DNA of 64,000 bases from Gossypium raimondii (Eukaryota; Streptophyta; Magnoliopsida; Malvales; Malvaceae), in the NCBI RefSeq assembly GCF_025698545.1, contig NC_068577.1, positions 868,001 to 932,000 on the forward strand, given 5' to 3'. The stretch's first letter is position 1. Every line of letters starts with the position of its first letter. A program made the position numbers and the translations under genes. This document shows, piece after piece, positions 37,863 to 49,860 of the stretch. The notes under the pieces are model-generated. The model worked only from the letters and a program-made list of their open reading frames with translations, had not been told where the DNA came from and searched no databases.

Positions 37863-39853
37863 TTAATTGGCCCAACCGCAATAATTCACGGAATTCAACT
37901 GTCTTGAATCCACAGGTGGTCGTTCATATGCAAAATTTGACCTCTGTCTACCCCTCACGTTTCTCCATCCCCGATTGTTCTGACAGTTATCACCATGATA
38001 CCTTGTTGTTTTATACCTCGACATGTACTGATCAGCACCTTCTTTTTTCTTTCTAGGAGCATCCCATGTTCCCCAATCTCCGGTTCTTCTATAATCCACG
38101 TAGCTCGATTCGTTATTGTCCCAATCGTTATAGTTGTTCTCCCTTTGGTTCCATTCCCAAGAGTTGTTCCAACAGTTCCCGTATCCGGTATCTTTTGTGT
38201 TGCCATTGTTGTGCTCCCAAGAATTTTCATAGCCTTTGTTTTTCCAATTCGAAGACAAGTTATTCTCCTTCGCTACACTGTCTTCAGCATCCCCCCAACC
38301 ACCACAGACGAATGATTGATTCAAAAGAAGGGAATTACCGAGAATTACAACATTCTCGCTTTCATCCTTCTTGTCGGGGACCTTGGGCTCTCTCTCCAAG
38401 TCCAGAAGCAGTTCAGGATCAATTTCAGAGTCCCAATCGATTTTATCGATATAACTATCAGGATCAGGGAGTCTTATGTCACAAGGAAGGCCATTAATCT
38501 CAGCCCAAAATCGGTTCTTAGCATTATGAAACGCCTCTTCACCAGCTGAGTCATTCCACTGGACTATGTTGTCATAAAGATACATAAATCTCTTGGTTTC
38601 GAGAAGTTTCCGCCACGGTACAGCGCCTACCAGAGTGCAAAACTTCTTCTCCCATGAAGGAACAGTCGGCTGCCACGTAGCTGAGATACATGATCAAGAA
38701 ATACCGGGTTAATCATTAATGCTGGAATCATTACAGATGTAAAATCAGATGATTATCGATGGGAGTAACCGTTCTCAACGAAAAAAAGGCAATAATTTCC
38801 AGAAAAGGAAACACACAAGAAAACGGATAGCACAAAGTCCGGAAAATACAAAAAAAAAAAAAACCAACGGAAAAGCCTAGTAAATGACAACCGAAAAACG
38901 TATAACAAGCAAAAGAGCTAAGCAAATCTTGGACTCAATGCCATGTGCACACTAGTTAGAAGACAGAACCAAGCATTATATTGAGTGCTTCATATAGGAT
39001 AATTCCACATACTCTTTCAAGCAATGCATTGGTCATTTGGAATATTTTCTCATGCCATGATCTCAAAATAACAATATCACTTCATACGTTGCTCATTCAA
39101 ACAGTGCTCTCGACAGGCTTTCAGCCGATGTCCGATGGTAGCCAGAGCCAGAAAAAGTGTTGGCAAATGACTATTAAGTGCCTAGTTCCTATTAGTGGAT
39201 TATGTTGAAGTTGTTTTAGTGGAATGGATAATGTTTAGTGCCTAGTTTTCTTGCATACATATACACATATACATTTTCATACATAAAAAACAAACTATTC
39301 CATCAATTGTTGCTTCAATTTCATCACCCTCCCCCAAATCCTCTAAATAAATCCCTTTAAAATACATATTTGATTAAATAAAAATAGCAGAAAAATGCAG
39401 GATAATTACAGAACAAACCCCCCACCCCATACCTTATCCCGCGAAGTCAAAAAGAAGAAAAAGAACACCCAGGGAACATATATTACACTATGTACTAAAC
39501 CAACAGAAGCATCTTAAAATCTTTAAAAGCTCTGCTCTTAACTTAAAAGCAACCATACATAATTTTGAACTTGCATGACGGCTAAAGGGTCAAGGCTTTT
39601 TCTTTTTTTCTTTTCTTTTTTTTAAATTTGCACCGTATTAAAAAGAAAATTCCCAGAATATAGAACACAAACAAGATGCCAACACATGAAGAGATACCCT
39701 TCTCTTAAAAAAAGTAAAAAAAATTGAAGAGAAAGACAAAGAAAAAAGAAAGAAAATACCAAGAGATGGCTTTCGGGAATATGATCTTGTCCCCTGCATT
39801 CCTTGATGATGATGATGAATTTCACCTTTTTGTCTTCTCCAGTTATTATTCAT
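37863..39853 (-). CDS. Unrecognised plant protein with Trp/Asn-rich C-terminus
   Basis: Two exons: 39853-39760 (94 bases, donor CTTG|GTATTT) and 38680-37863 (acceptor CTCAG|CTACG), joined in frame to 303 residues. The first exon has an MNNNWRRQKGEI start and a His-rich stretch. The middle has a conserved-looking block, PSWEKKFCTLVGAVPWRK (about residue 40) and NGLPCDIRLPDPDSYID (94-110). Residues about 155-235 are low complexity, rich in Trp, Asn, Gly and Tyr with repeated NSW/NNW-like words. The C-terminus (250-303) is Arg-rich with RGWRNVRGRQRS, compatible with RNA binding. I do not recognise a named domain. The upstream TTG codon in frame (39883) is not used as the start because a normal ATG lies at 39853. 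It lies convergent to the PrfB3-like gene. Confidence 0.8.
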
Positions 39854-41586
39854 AATCACAACCAGAATCTCCCAAGGGAACAAAAAGAAAGTTAAAAATT
39901 AGCAGAAATAATAAAAATCAACTTGCAAAACAAGAAATCAACAGTGACAAACAAACAAACAAAAAAAAAAAGACCGACTTTCTTTTTGAGCACCGAAAAC
40001 CAAAAAAGAAAAAGAAAATTCTGGGTTATGTGAGAATTGCATCAAAGTTATGATCTGAAACAAAGGATTTTTGATTGGTTGAAAAGTTGCGGGAATTTGA
40101 AGGATATGTTGTTGTATGGGAATAGGGGGATAGTGATCATAACTAGGAAAGGTTTTTCTTTTTCTTTTGTTCTTTTATTTCTTTATTATCACGTCTATAG
40201 AGAAACGGCTTTAAAGGAGATTTTAAGGAAACAAAATATAGACTTTTATACCCCTTGCTTTTTGTTGAATTTACAGAATTGGACTTAATTAGCACTTTGC
40301 TATACGGGGTGATAAGGACCGAGTCATCGGCACTTACTGTTGTCGGATTGCCACGCGTGCTATAGCGTTTGCATTTCACATTCTTCTTCACTTCCCACTG
40401 TATACATAAAATTATGATTTTTTTACGATTTTACATCTTAAATTTTTATTTTATTTAATTTTCAGAAATTATTAATAATGTTTTCGAATTAGTATAATTT
40501 TATTTTGATATATTATATAAAAATTAATTAAATTATTTCAAAATAAAATAAAAATGTGATAAAATTGATGTATAAATTTAATATCATCTATTTTATTTTT
40601 ACTAGTTATTTAATTTTTAATTTTTTTAAAAATAGCTTATAAATGATAACATTTTTATTTTTATTTTATTGATAAGTGTAACCGAGTTAAGTATTTTCAA
40701 AATTTTAAAATATGTCATAAGTCCTCGTATTTTTCATGAATTTAAAATTAAGCTTTTTATTTTTATGTTTAGAAATTTAATTTTTTTATTTTTAAATTTT
40801 AAAATTTAAGTCTAATTATTAAATCTATTTTGTTAAATTAAGGTTCATTACAAACGTTATTTGTTCAATTTTATAACTACTAAATGAGATTTTTTTAATT
40901 TTAAAATATCACACCAATAAATTTAACTAAAAATTAGTAATGATAAAAATTAAACTTAAATTTTGAAATTTAAAAATAAAACTAAATTTCTGAAAATAAA
41001 AAAAAACTGTGGCTAAAATCTAAATTTATGAAAAGTACATATACTTATATCATATTTTAAAATTTGTTGTATTTTAGATTCAAATCATTTATGTGCGTGT
41101 CTTTTTTAAATTTTTTATAAAAAATAAAAAATTTTAATAATTAGAGGAAGGAAAAAGTATTACTTAGAATTGAACCTAAACTCTCGGGCCTATCTCGCTA
41201 CTAAATTAAGAAATTGTCAGTTTTTAAAAAATGGCTATGTGGGCTTTGATGAAAATGGCGGTAGGCTTTTTTTTTTTTACTTCTTCTTTTACTGTAACAG
41301 CAAGGGGAAGAGAGTAGGAGAGAAGAAGAAAGAAGACAAATCAAATCTAAAAACCCTTAAATGTTGAGGATGCTTTTTGCAATTATGCCAATATGTTTTG
41401 ACTCGAAGCAAGTGCTTCAACCTTGTATTGACCAAAACCAAAAAACAATTTATGATCATAATATGGAGTCGCCCAAAATCCAAAAAGAAAAAAAGTGTTG
41501 AAAAGAGTGAATTTTTGCATATAAAGCAGAAAAGGAAACCCTCCAAGCTTGACTACTTTTATGACCATATGTGCACATGCTTTAGA
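39854..41586. other. Upstream region of the Trp/Asn-rich gene and AT-rich spacer
   Basis: 39854-40100 probably holds its leader and promoter. 40390-41150 is AT-rich and includes copy 1 of a dispersed repeat (40690-41220). The 3' region of the Agenet gene occupies the last few hundred bases. No further gene was recognised. Confidence 0.5.
40690..41220. repeat. Dispersed repeat, copy 1 (flanks the Agenet gene)
   Basis: Contains 'atgtcataagtcctcgt', 'aaattaaggttcattac', 'tttaggcacgttgtattttaga'-type words and 'attagaggaaggaaaaag'. A second copy, interrupted by about 215 bases, lies at 42900-43730 in the same orientation. It lies beyond the 3' end of the Agenet gene. Confidence 0.6.
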
Positions 41587-42556
41587 TCATTTTCCATCAA
41601 TCCTGCCTTGGCGTGGCCTTAAATCAGAGTGTTTACATTCCAATCTCTCATGGTTAGCCAAAAAGACCAGATATTTAGGGTCATCAGGAATAACCTCTGC
41701 AATCACGCCCTTCCACCCCCCACCTTTGTACAAAGCTTCAACGTGATCAAACATTTTAAACTGGTCAGGCACCGGAATGTGTGGTGGAGGAGGCCTAATG
41801 TGCAAGCTATCCATCTCTTTCTCTGAGAAACGAGTACCCTCTTCGGTTCTCAAGGTCTCAAACCGAATGAGGTACCTATTATTCCCCACTGGTTTAACAA
41901 TAGTTGCAGCAAACCAAGCTTGGTTAAAACCGTCTCCGTCAATATTGGTCACCCTCAACACGTGCTCCCTCACTAAACTCTTCTTCTTCTTCTTTTTCTT
42001 TTGTTTTCTGATCGGACTCCTCCAATATGTTACCAGTCCCTGCTTTGCTTTCTTCTGCGTTGTCAGTCTCTGTTGAATCTTCTTCCTCCACAGCTAGCTC
42101 AGATTCATCCAATGGTGGTACCCACAACCAAGTTCTACGAAGCCTCAATTGTTTCACTCCAAACAGTAAGAACATTGATGACATTCGAAAAATATACTTG
42201 TCATCATCCAACACTTGATCAATCTTGCCTTCGTACCAGCCGTCGTCGAAATAAGCCTCCACTATGTCCCCCACCTTGAACTTTCTTGGTGGTTGTGGAG
42301 GGGGCAAAGGGAGTATATCGACGCCGTTGTACTCCTTAGAGAGTTTTGTCCCGCTATTTTTGTCTTGGTAAAGATCGGTGAATTGGACCACGTACCTCTT
42401 GTCGTTTGTTGAAGTAGCGCGCTCCATGATTATAGCGGTGTACCACGCACGCGGGCAAACATCGTCTTCGTGGTTGACCTCAACTTTGGAACCTGGTTGC
42501 AGATCCATTGGATCTCCGGTGGCGGGGGCGTCGGTGGCCTTGCCTTTTTGTGACAT
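41587..42556 (-). pseudogene. Agenet/Tudor-domain protein with a one-base frameshift
   Basis: From ATG 42556 the frame encodes two Agenet modules (LQPGSKVEVNHEDD...ILPLPPP, then FKVGDIVEAYFDDGWYEGKI) and an acidic linker. It then reaches FSEGARVE and runs into a stop at about 41939 because of a GGG (plus-strand CCC at 41952-41954) where the other frame would need GG. Past that point the +1 frame continues perfectly with a third and fourth module (NIDGDGFNQAWFAATIVKP; FKMFDHVEALYKGGGWKGVI) to the stop at 41587. Without the extra base the protein would have about 322 residues and four tandem Agenet domains, as in plant DUF724-type proteins that read methylated histones or carry cargo. There are no introns in this region. 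One base separates an intact gene from a pseudogene, so a sequencing or assembly error remains possible. Confidence 0.8.
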
Positions 42557-43764
42557 CTTTTCGCGGGATTCTGATCAGGCTGAGTTTCGTTTGTTTAAAT
42601 ATTTAAGAGTTCCTCTATTAAATTATTTTCCTTCTTTTTCTTGCTGGATACCTCGTTCCTACACATTTTCTCTTTGTTTTTCGAGCCTATAGTGAGTTAC
42701 AGACAAAGTTCAAAAACGTCAAATCTTTGATGATTCCATCATATATGATTAAGTTACGAAAACTTCTAGATAGTTATTTTACATCTGAACTGAATTCTTT
42801 CTAGTTAAAGAATCTCTTTCTAGTTTCTCTAGAACAATTAGGAGAATCTCTGGAAGAAATACAGGGTTTTGCTTTTGGCGGCAACATGCTATGGGTTCTC
42901 GCTTATAAAAAGTTTAAAACATGTCATAAGTCCTTATATTCTTCAAGAATTTGAAATTTAAATTTTGTATTTTTATGTTTAGAATTTTAGTCTTTTTTAT
43001 TTTTAAATTTTAAAATTCAGGTCTAATTGTTAATATTGTTAAATTTATTTTGTTAAATTAAGGTTCATTGCAAACTTCACTTGTTCAATTACATACTACT
43101 AAGTGAATTTTTTTCAAAATATCACGCCAATAAATTTAACCAAAAAATTAATAATGTTAACAATTGAACTTAAATTTCAAAATTTTAAAAATAAAACTAA
43201 ATTTCTAAAAATAAAAATACAGTGACTAAAATCTAAATTTATGAAAAGGACATGTAATTATATCATATTTTAACATATATAAAACCAAAAGTTATAGCAA
43301 GATATTATTATTTCTGAAATTGTTTTTGTTTTTATATTTGAGTACTCATGTTTGAGTTTTATTATTTTCAATTATTATATCCAGATTTTCAAAGCGAAAA
43401 TACTTATTTAATAAGTTTATTAAAAATTGATATAAATATTAAGTATATTTTTAGTTGAAATGATAATTTGAGAAAATAAAATTTGTTGTATTTTAGACTC
43501 GAATCCTCTTATGTGCATGTCTTTTTTAAATTTTATATAAAAACATAAAAGATAAAAATACCTTTAAATAATATAAAATACCCTCAAATAATATTTAACC
43601 TTTGTAAGAAAAAAAGAATTTCGGTTAAGGAAACCACCAATTCAATCAAAACTTATATTTTAATAATTAGAGGAAGGGAAAAAGATTACTTAGGATTATT
43701 GAACTTAAGCTTTCATGTCTGCAACATAATATTAAAATATGATATAAATCTTAATCTCTTTCGT
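42557..43764. other. Upstream flank of the Agenet gene with repeat copy 2
   Basis: The promoter of the Agenet gene must be here but was not resolved. 42900-43262 and 43478-43730 match 40690-41220. The 215-base segment between them (about 43263-43477) is absent from copy 1 and is an insertion of unknown type. Confidence 0.55.
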
Positions 43765-43947
43765 AGAGAGAGAATTCCACTACAAGTAATTTGAACTCAA
43801 AACATTATAATATTTGATATTTTAATTTTACCATTTCAATCAAAATTATTTTTTATAACATTTTTTTTTAATTTGTTGGTACATTTTTCATCTACATTTT
43901 TTAGGTGAAGGATGCCTTTCATTTCATCTAATAGATGTGGCTAGCGG

Positions 43948-44181
43948 CAGGGGCGAAGCCAGAAAATTTTTTAGGGGAGCGGAAATGAAATTTTAATTTT
44001 TAATACTCTATATTTTTATAATTTTTAAAGGATTAAATTAAATTTTTATAATTTTAGGGGGCAATGTACAATTTTACATTTATTAATTTAAAATTTTAAA
44101 ATTTTCTAAATGACCAAAATAACAATTTTCCATTTTAGAGGGGTCGGTGCCTCTGCCAAGCCCCCCTTGGATTCGCCTCTG
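43948..44181. mobile_element. hAT-like non-autonomous element, unit 1
   Basis: Terminal inverted repeats CAGGGGCGAAGCCA and (other strand) CAGAGGCGAATCCA agree at 12 of 14 positions. An imperfect 8-bp duplication flanks it (GCTAGCGG and ACTAGCGA). The interior (about 200 bp) is AT-rich and has no transposase. The CAGGGGCG-type end plus 8-bp duplication is characteristic of hAT elements. Confidence 0.65.
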
Positions 44182-44512
44182 ACTAGCGATTTGGTTTTAT
44201 TGGATAATGATGCTATATGAGTGAATGAAAGGTTGATATTAATCCATTTGTATGGTAAACTCTTAGCCAACTTTGAAAGATGTAAAAAAGACATGTGGTT
44301 GATAATGTAATTTATCATATCTGTAAAAATATAGAGAGAGAATTCCTCTAAGAGTAATTTGAACTTAAAATATTATAATCTTTGATATTTTACTTTTACC
44401 ATTTCAATCAAAAAAAAGTTATAACATTTTTTTTAATTTGTTGGTACATTTTTCATCTACATTTTTTAGGTGATGGATGCATTTTATTTCGTGTAATAGA
44501 TGTGGTTGGCTG

Positions 44513-44744
44513 CAGGGTTGAAGCCAGAAAATTTTTTAGGGTGGGCGAAATGAAATTTTAACTTTTAATACTCTATATTTTTATAATTTTTAAATGATTA
44601 AATTAAATTTTCATAATTTTAGGGGGCAAAGTGTAATTTTACCTTTATTAATTTAAAATTTTAAAATTTTCTAAAGGACCAAAACAACAATTTTCCATCT
44701 TAAGGGAGCCGAGACCCTTGCCAGCCCCCTTGAATTCGCCTCTA
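44513..44744. mobile_element. hAT-like non-autonomous element, unit 2
   Basis: Diverged copy of the element in unit 1, with decayed ends (CAGGGTTGAAGCCA on the left, right end lacking the final TG). It was carried along by the tandem duplication rather than inserted separately. Confidence 0.6.
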
Positions 44745-44907
44745 GCTGGCAGTTTGGTTTTATTGGATAATGATGCTATATGAGTGAATGAAAGGTTAAT
44801 ATCAATCCATTTGTATGGTAAACTCTTAGCCTACTTAATTTGAAAGATGTAACAAAGACATGTGGTTGATAATGCAATTTACCATGTCTGTAAAAGTATA
44901 GAGAGAG

Positions 44908-46799
44908 AAAGAGTTGCAAGGTTTTTACCACGGCAAAATAACATTTCAAATTCTTTTCAAATTCTATATTAATTTAATTGGTCCCTTTCAAAAAGAATAA
45001 TTTTAATTTCTGTCAATTTTAAAAGTGAGCAACTAAAAATAACTAATCAACTTACATTGATTGTATATAATTTTAATTGGTATACTAACAAATTTAACCC
45101 TTAGTATTTACATATTTTGTCAATTTGATATTAATGGAGGGGGAGCATGAAGAGTTTTTAGGGATTGGCAGGGATGATGGCTGTAGGATTATAATCGAAG
45201 TGCTGGGATATGCTCAGTGTTGCAATCGAAGCTTTGGGGCATCCTTAATGACCTAAGCTTGGCATGGAATCGTGGTTAACTTGTCAATTGGTATTATTCT
45301 TCTCGAAATGAAACATAAAAAGAAACAAAAAAGCAAAAATTTAGTCAAAAAATTTGACCGAAAAAACTACTAAAAGAAATAGACGAGAGAAAAAGGAGAA
45401 CTTATGTTTACTTATGTTGTGTAAAATGAGAAGAATAACTTGTTATTTATGTTGCTTTCTGAAAGGACAGAATGATAAAATAGTAATATCAATTTCCAAA
45501 AATAGCATAAAATTTTCCTTAACCGAAAACATTCTAAAAATATTTTTTGCATTATCAACATTCTCGATGTTGCAGTCAGAGCTTTGGGACATCCTTTATG
45601 ACGTAAGCTTGGCATGAAATCGTGGTTAACTTATAAGTTGCTCAAATGCTAAACCAAAACTCAAATGAAGCAAGTCCCTATAATCTTGTTTAGAGGACTA
45701 AAATGCAAAGATAGTAAACATTGTAGGAGTAAATACGATAAGAGAATTTATATATTAAGCAACAACATAGGTATGGATTTGTCTTTTGGACATATTTCAT
45801 GTTATATTTTTAATGAAACAAAGGTTTCCCAATATTGGTGTGATAAAGATTTGTGAAATTGCCTTTGCCCCATCAATTGAAAACACATACAATGACAAAG
45901 ATTGCTATGTTCTTTTTAGCCAAAAATACAAGAAACATGAAATAAGTACAAAAATTTTCAAAAGAAAGAGCTAAAATTGAAGTCTTTTACTTTTTTTTTA
46001 TTTAAAATTTTAGTTCAATCATAACTAATATTTTTCGTCAAAATTTATCAAGTCGTTTCCATATTATGTGACATATGATTGATAAGAAATAAATATATTA
46101 AATTAATAAATTTTGAGAAAAAAATTACCGACGATGATGATGGTTAGATTAAGATTTTTAAATTAAAAATAGGATAATTAAAATTTTAACTTTTAAAATA
46201 CAAATATTAAAACTCAAATTCTATAAAAGTACATATGTTAAATATAAAATAAAATATATAGTAAAAGTACTATAGAGTCCCATGTCTTAAGATTCAGATA
46301 ATATTTTATCCCTTTACTCAAAAAATAGATAAATTAATCCCTATATATTAATATCAATGAGCAAATTAATCTTTCTGTTAAAAATGCAATTCTACACGAA
46401 ATATATATACAAATCATATCTAAAGCTTTTAGCTCATCGCCACGTTGCTTTTAAGGAACCATCTAGAAATTGACGCGTTTACTTGCTAGCCCACAGCAAA
46501 GCAGATTTCGCTGTCCTAACGCCGACACCTATTTTATGACATTTACATTTATACCCCAAACCTTTCAAATTGGTAATGCGAAGGTCTTCGAAATTTTTTT
46601 CAGAGATAGAGGGTTTTATTGGTCCATTCATATTGATTTTCGCATATTCCATTTGAAAACGTGCTGAAATGAAACGCGTAATTTACTTCCAAACAAGGCT
46701 TCGCCGCCCTTTCGGAAATGCCAGCCCAGCAACACCATTTTTAATTATATAATAAAAATATATATAAAAACTAAATAATATTTTAATTAAGATATGAAA
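44908..46799. other. Gene-free spacer with short direct repeats
   Basis: An 80-base block at about 45210-45285 ('gttgcaatcgaagctttgg', 'taagcttggcatggaatcg') recurs at 45568-45640. It bounds a 280-base segment. Short open frames here have no recognisable domain. 46250-46740 is ordinary low-complexity sequence. Confidence 0.5.
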
Positions 46800-47280
46800 T
46801 TGAGGGAGTAAATATGAATGTATTTTGAGTTCAAATATCATCATATGTCAATTGAGTTTTAACTCGACTGATATGGGTATTGTTGCAAATACAGGAGGAC
46901 GTAAGTTTGAGCGTGCTAAAGTACATTATTCTCCTATTTATGGGTTAGGAGACTTTGAGTAGTTCTAAACATTACGTCAAAAAGAATAGATATGATCAGA
47001 GAGATCCACCGCACAAGAAGAATCTATATAGAAGTTTACTTCCTCTGTTTAATATTCATTTGAATAAGGTGTTTTAACCTTACTGTATTATTTCTATTAG
47101 ATGTTGATTAGAGTAAGATTTTCTAAACCTATAAAAAGACGCAGTTATACTCATTGTAATCATTCAAATTCAACATAGTAAATTTTCTTCTTCTCTACTC
47201 GTGATTTTTTTCCAAAAGAGTTTTCACGTAAAATATGTATGTTCTATTTTCTCTCTAATTTTCTTGCCATTATTAACATT
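46800..47280. mobile_element. Remnants of retroelements, including a Copia-like LTR end
   Basis: About 46990-47280 has the layout of the transcribed end of a Copia-type LTR: a TATA-like 'ctataaaaagacgcag', then 'tcattgtaatcattc', then 'tttccaaaagagttttcacg' as in the 'gggttttccacgtaa' signature of Tnt1/Tto1-like LTRs. About 46850-46985 has words ('gggtattgttgcaaatacag', 'ggaggacgtaagtttgagc') that resemble a plant interspersed repeat with a possible degenerate tRNA-type B box. Both are fragments; the boundaries are approximate. Confidence 0.5.
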
Positions 47281-48962
47281 CTATTTTTATATATGGATAT
47301 TAATTATAAAAGATATTGAATTATATAATTTTACATAGTCAATCTTTTTTAGCATATATATATATATATATATACATAAATATATTCAGAGCTGAAAAAT
47401 ATATAAAAGGTAAATGTTTAAGACATACAGAAGCAGACATGTCTGTTTAAGTTGTCTGATGGGTGGAGCATAGGAGATTAAAAGTCAGCACTTAATGCAT
47501 GGCCTATCGGATGGTGGTTGTTAGCTGAATCATGATTCCCTTCTTCATTTCTCAATCTTCACAACAATATGATAACGTGAAATGTATTTTTGTTGTTAAA
47601 AATTAGTTCATGCATATTAATATAACATATATATGATATATTATGTGTAATTATCTGGTTATCCTGTTATGTTGTATGGCATGTTATGTGTTATTTTGTC
47701 TGTCAATTATGTCAAATTTTAATGGCAGAAATGGATTATATATTTTAACTAAAACGATTAATTTACACTTTGTTTTAATATACAGAGACTAAATAGCCTT
47801 TAAATAGGAGGATATTACACTTCAACGCACTGAAACTTATATATTCTCACAAAATATAAACAAATAAAAATGAATCCCAAAGTTGAAGATACAATGTCTT
47901 GTCATATAAAGTATTTTATGTATTACACCCAAAAGAAAAAAGCAATTAACCACAAAATCATGCACATATATAAGTCCAAAAGGCTTAACCCAAAGGCCGA
48001 AGTCCTATAATCAGAAATCCATACCCACGGTTAACATGGTCCAACAATATATTTATTGTTTTAAAGAAAAATCATGACATCTTTACACTTTACACTTAAT
48101 TTTGGGAGCCTAATTATTATTATTATTTATATAAATTAACAATTACATTATATTGAAACAGAAAAGGGTTTATAAATACAAGATCGAATTTTAAAATTTA
48201 TGTCAATCAATTTGAAATCTACACAAATGAATGTAAACTGATTTTGTAATAATCCTATTATAGTTTTAATAAATGTGTGTTGTTTTTTGGTGAATCTCAA
48301 TAATAGGACAAAACCCAAACAACAAACGCGACTAGTGCTGCTCAAACCTAGGCCACATTTGGAACGGTGAACACCCTTGACCATCAGGAATCAATATTAT
48401 TACATTCTAATTCCTTACTGATACCCCCGAGGAAAATCCCAAATTGACGTGTTAGTGTGAGTTTATCCATGCGGTTATGCACTTTTTGAAAATGAATCTA
48501 TTTTCTGAAAGATCCTGACTTTCGTGCTTTGGTGAGTCTCCGAGATTCTTTCGACGACCTATGTTGTGTTGAAGGGATGTCTATATAATCTGATTGATTG
48601 CATAAAGCCCGCGGTAGCAACGGAACCGGAGAAAGTATCACATGGGGTTCATAAATGTTTGCTTTAATTCACCTTATCTCTGACTTCTAAATTTATTATT
48701 TTATCCCTTTTAATATTTTATGTATTTTTTAATATTATATAATTTAGTATATATATTAAAATTATAGATATGTGAAAATGTTATATGTTTTTTATATTTA
48801 TGTTATAAATATACTAAAATATTATATATTGAATATTATGTTCATGAGTAAATTATAAATATATAATTTTACAATATTAAATTGAAATTTTATTAGTAAA
48901 AGAAATGAAGTGGTGCAATGTTTATGAATAATTTTTTGTGTGAAAAGAAATAAGGATTATAC
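47281..48962. other. AT-rich spacer
   Basis: Includes an (AT)n run at about 47355-47375. No gene, promoter or clear repeat boundary recognised. A GC-richer patch at 48440-48660 has no readable frame. Confidence 0.5.
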
Positions 48963-49860
48963 TTAAATTAACTGTTCATAAATACCATCAATTGTATCAG
49001 AACATATGAGTTCTAAAACCTCCCTTGACATACTGTCATAAACCTGCAAATCTTCCTTCTTGTTGATTGACATTTTGACTAGGCAATCAGCAACTCGATT
49101 CTTTTTTCTAGGGACATGTCTTGGACTCCAATGCTCAACATGCGACATACTATGATGAATTCGTCTAATCAAAGCAAAGTTTGAATCTACTAATGAACTA
49201 TCACAGATACCTTTAATCACTTGCAAGCTATTAGAATGAATCACTATCTTGTTGTAGCCTTGTCGTTGGAGAAGGACCAAGCCATCCAAGATACCCCATA
49301 ATTCCACATCAAAGACTGAGCATTTCCCCACATGCCTATTATACCCGAAAATCCACTCCCCAACCCTATTTCCCACCATTCCACTGACACCCCCTAATTT
49401 CTTGATCATAATTTAAATGGACCCAATTTCTTGATAAAGACTAACTACGACTATCTTCCTGATAACTACTTCGAGTATCTTTATGAATTGACATGTATTG
49501 TTTTTCCCAACTGTACGATGTTTTAGCAATCTCAAAAGAACTTCAAGTTGTACCTTGAAAAATGAGGAGATTCCTATTTTTCCAAACGCGCCAAGCAATC
49601 AAACCAAAAAGACAAGGCCAACTAACATCCCGAAAGATTCTATAAATTAGAAACAAACCATTCATGGAGATTAGATTGATTTACCAGAATGATTTGCGCC
49701 CAAACTTCCTTCGCAGCTGAACAGTCCCTGAGCACATGGTAAATATGTTTTGAGGCATAATAATTTTGGTTAAAATTAAAGAGAAAGGTAGTATTATTTT
49801 TATGACAAATTAATAACATCCAAAAAAACCTACATAAAAGCTCATACTTACTCAACATTT
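48963..49860 (-). pseudogene. LINE remnant: zf-RVT and RNase H-like domain
   Basis: Reading on the minus strand, about 49860-49640 carries a zf-RVT-like segment (ASKHIYHVLRDCSAAKEVW). About 49620-49550 in another frame reads LFGLIAWRVWKNRNLLIFQ, and 49409-48963 an RNase H-like module (VGEWIFGYNRHVGKCSVFDVE, NKIVIHSNSLQVIKGI, HVPRKKNRVADCLVKM). This is the typical order at the 3' end of plant L1-type elements. Frame changes between the pieces show it is not functional. The RNase H-like piece alone is open for about 148 codons. Confidence 0.8.

Larger units (their letters stand above)
43765..44907. repeat. Tandem duplication of about 570 bp
   Basis: Units about 43765-44333 and 44334-44907 are highly similar along their length (shared 'tttgttggtacatttttcat', 'gatgctatatgagtgaatg', 'gacatgtggttgataatg'). 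Each has one copy of a hAT-like MITE inside at the same position, so duplication followed the insertion. There is no coding sequence. Confidence 0.8.

Noticed and set aside
37955-38549. Four overlapping frames on both strands opposite the Trp/Asn-rich gene
   Set aside because: The sense frame has clear amino-acid bias and joins a first exon; the others are shadows caused by its composition.
45354-46667. Short frames as candidate genes
   Set aside because: No domain, no splice partners, composition like the spacer around them and short direct repeats.
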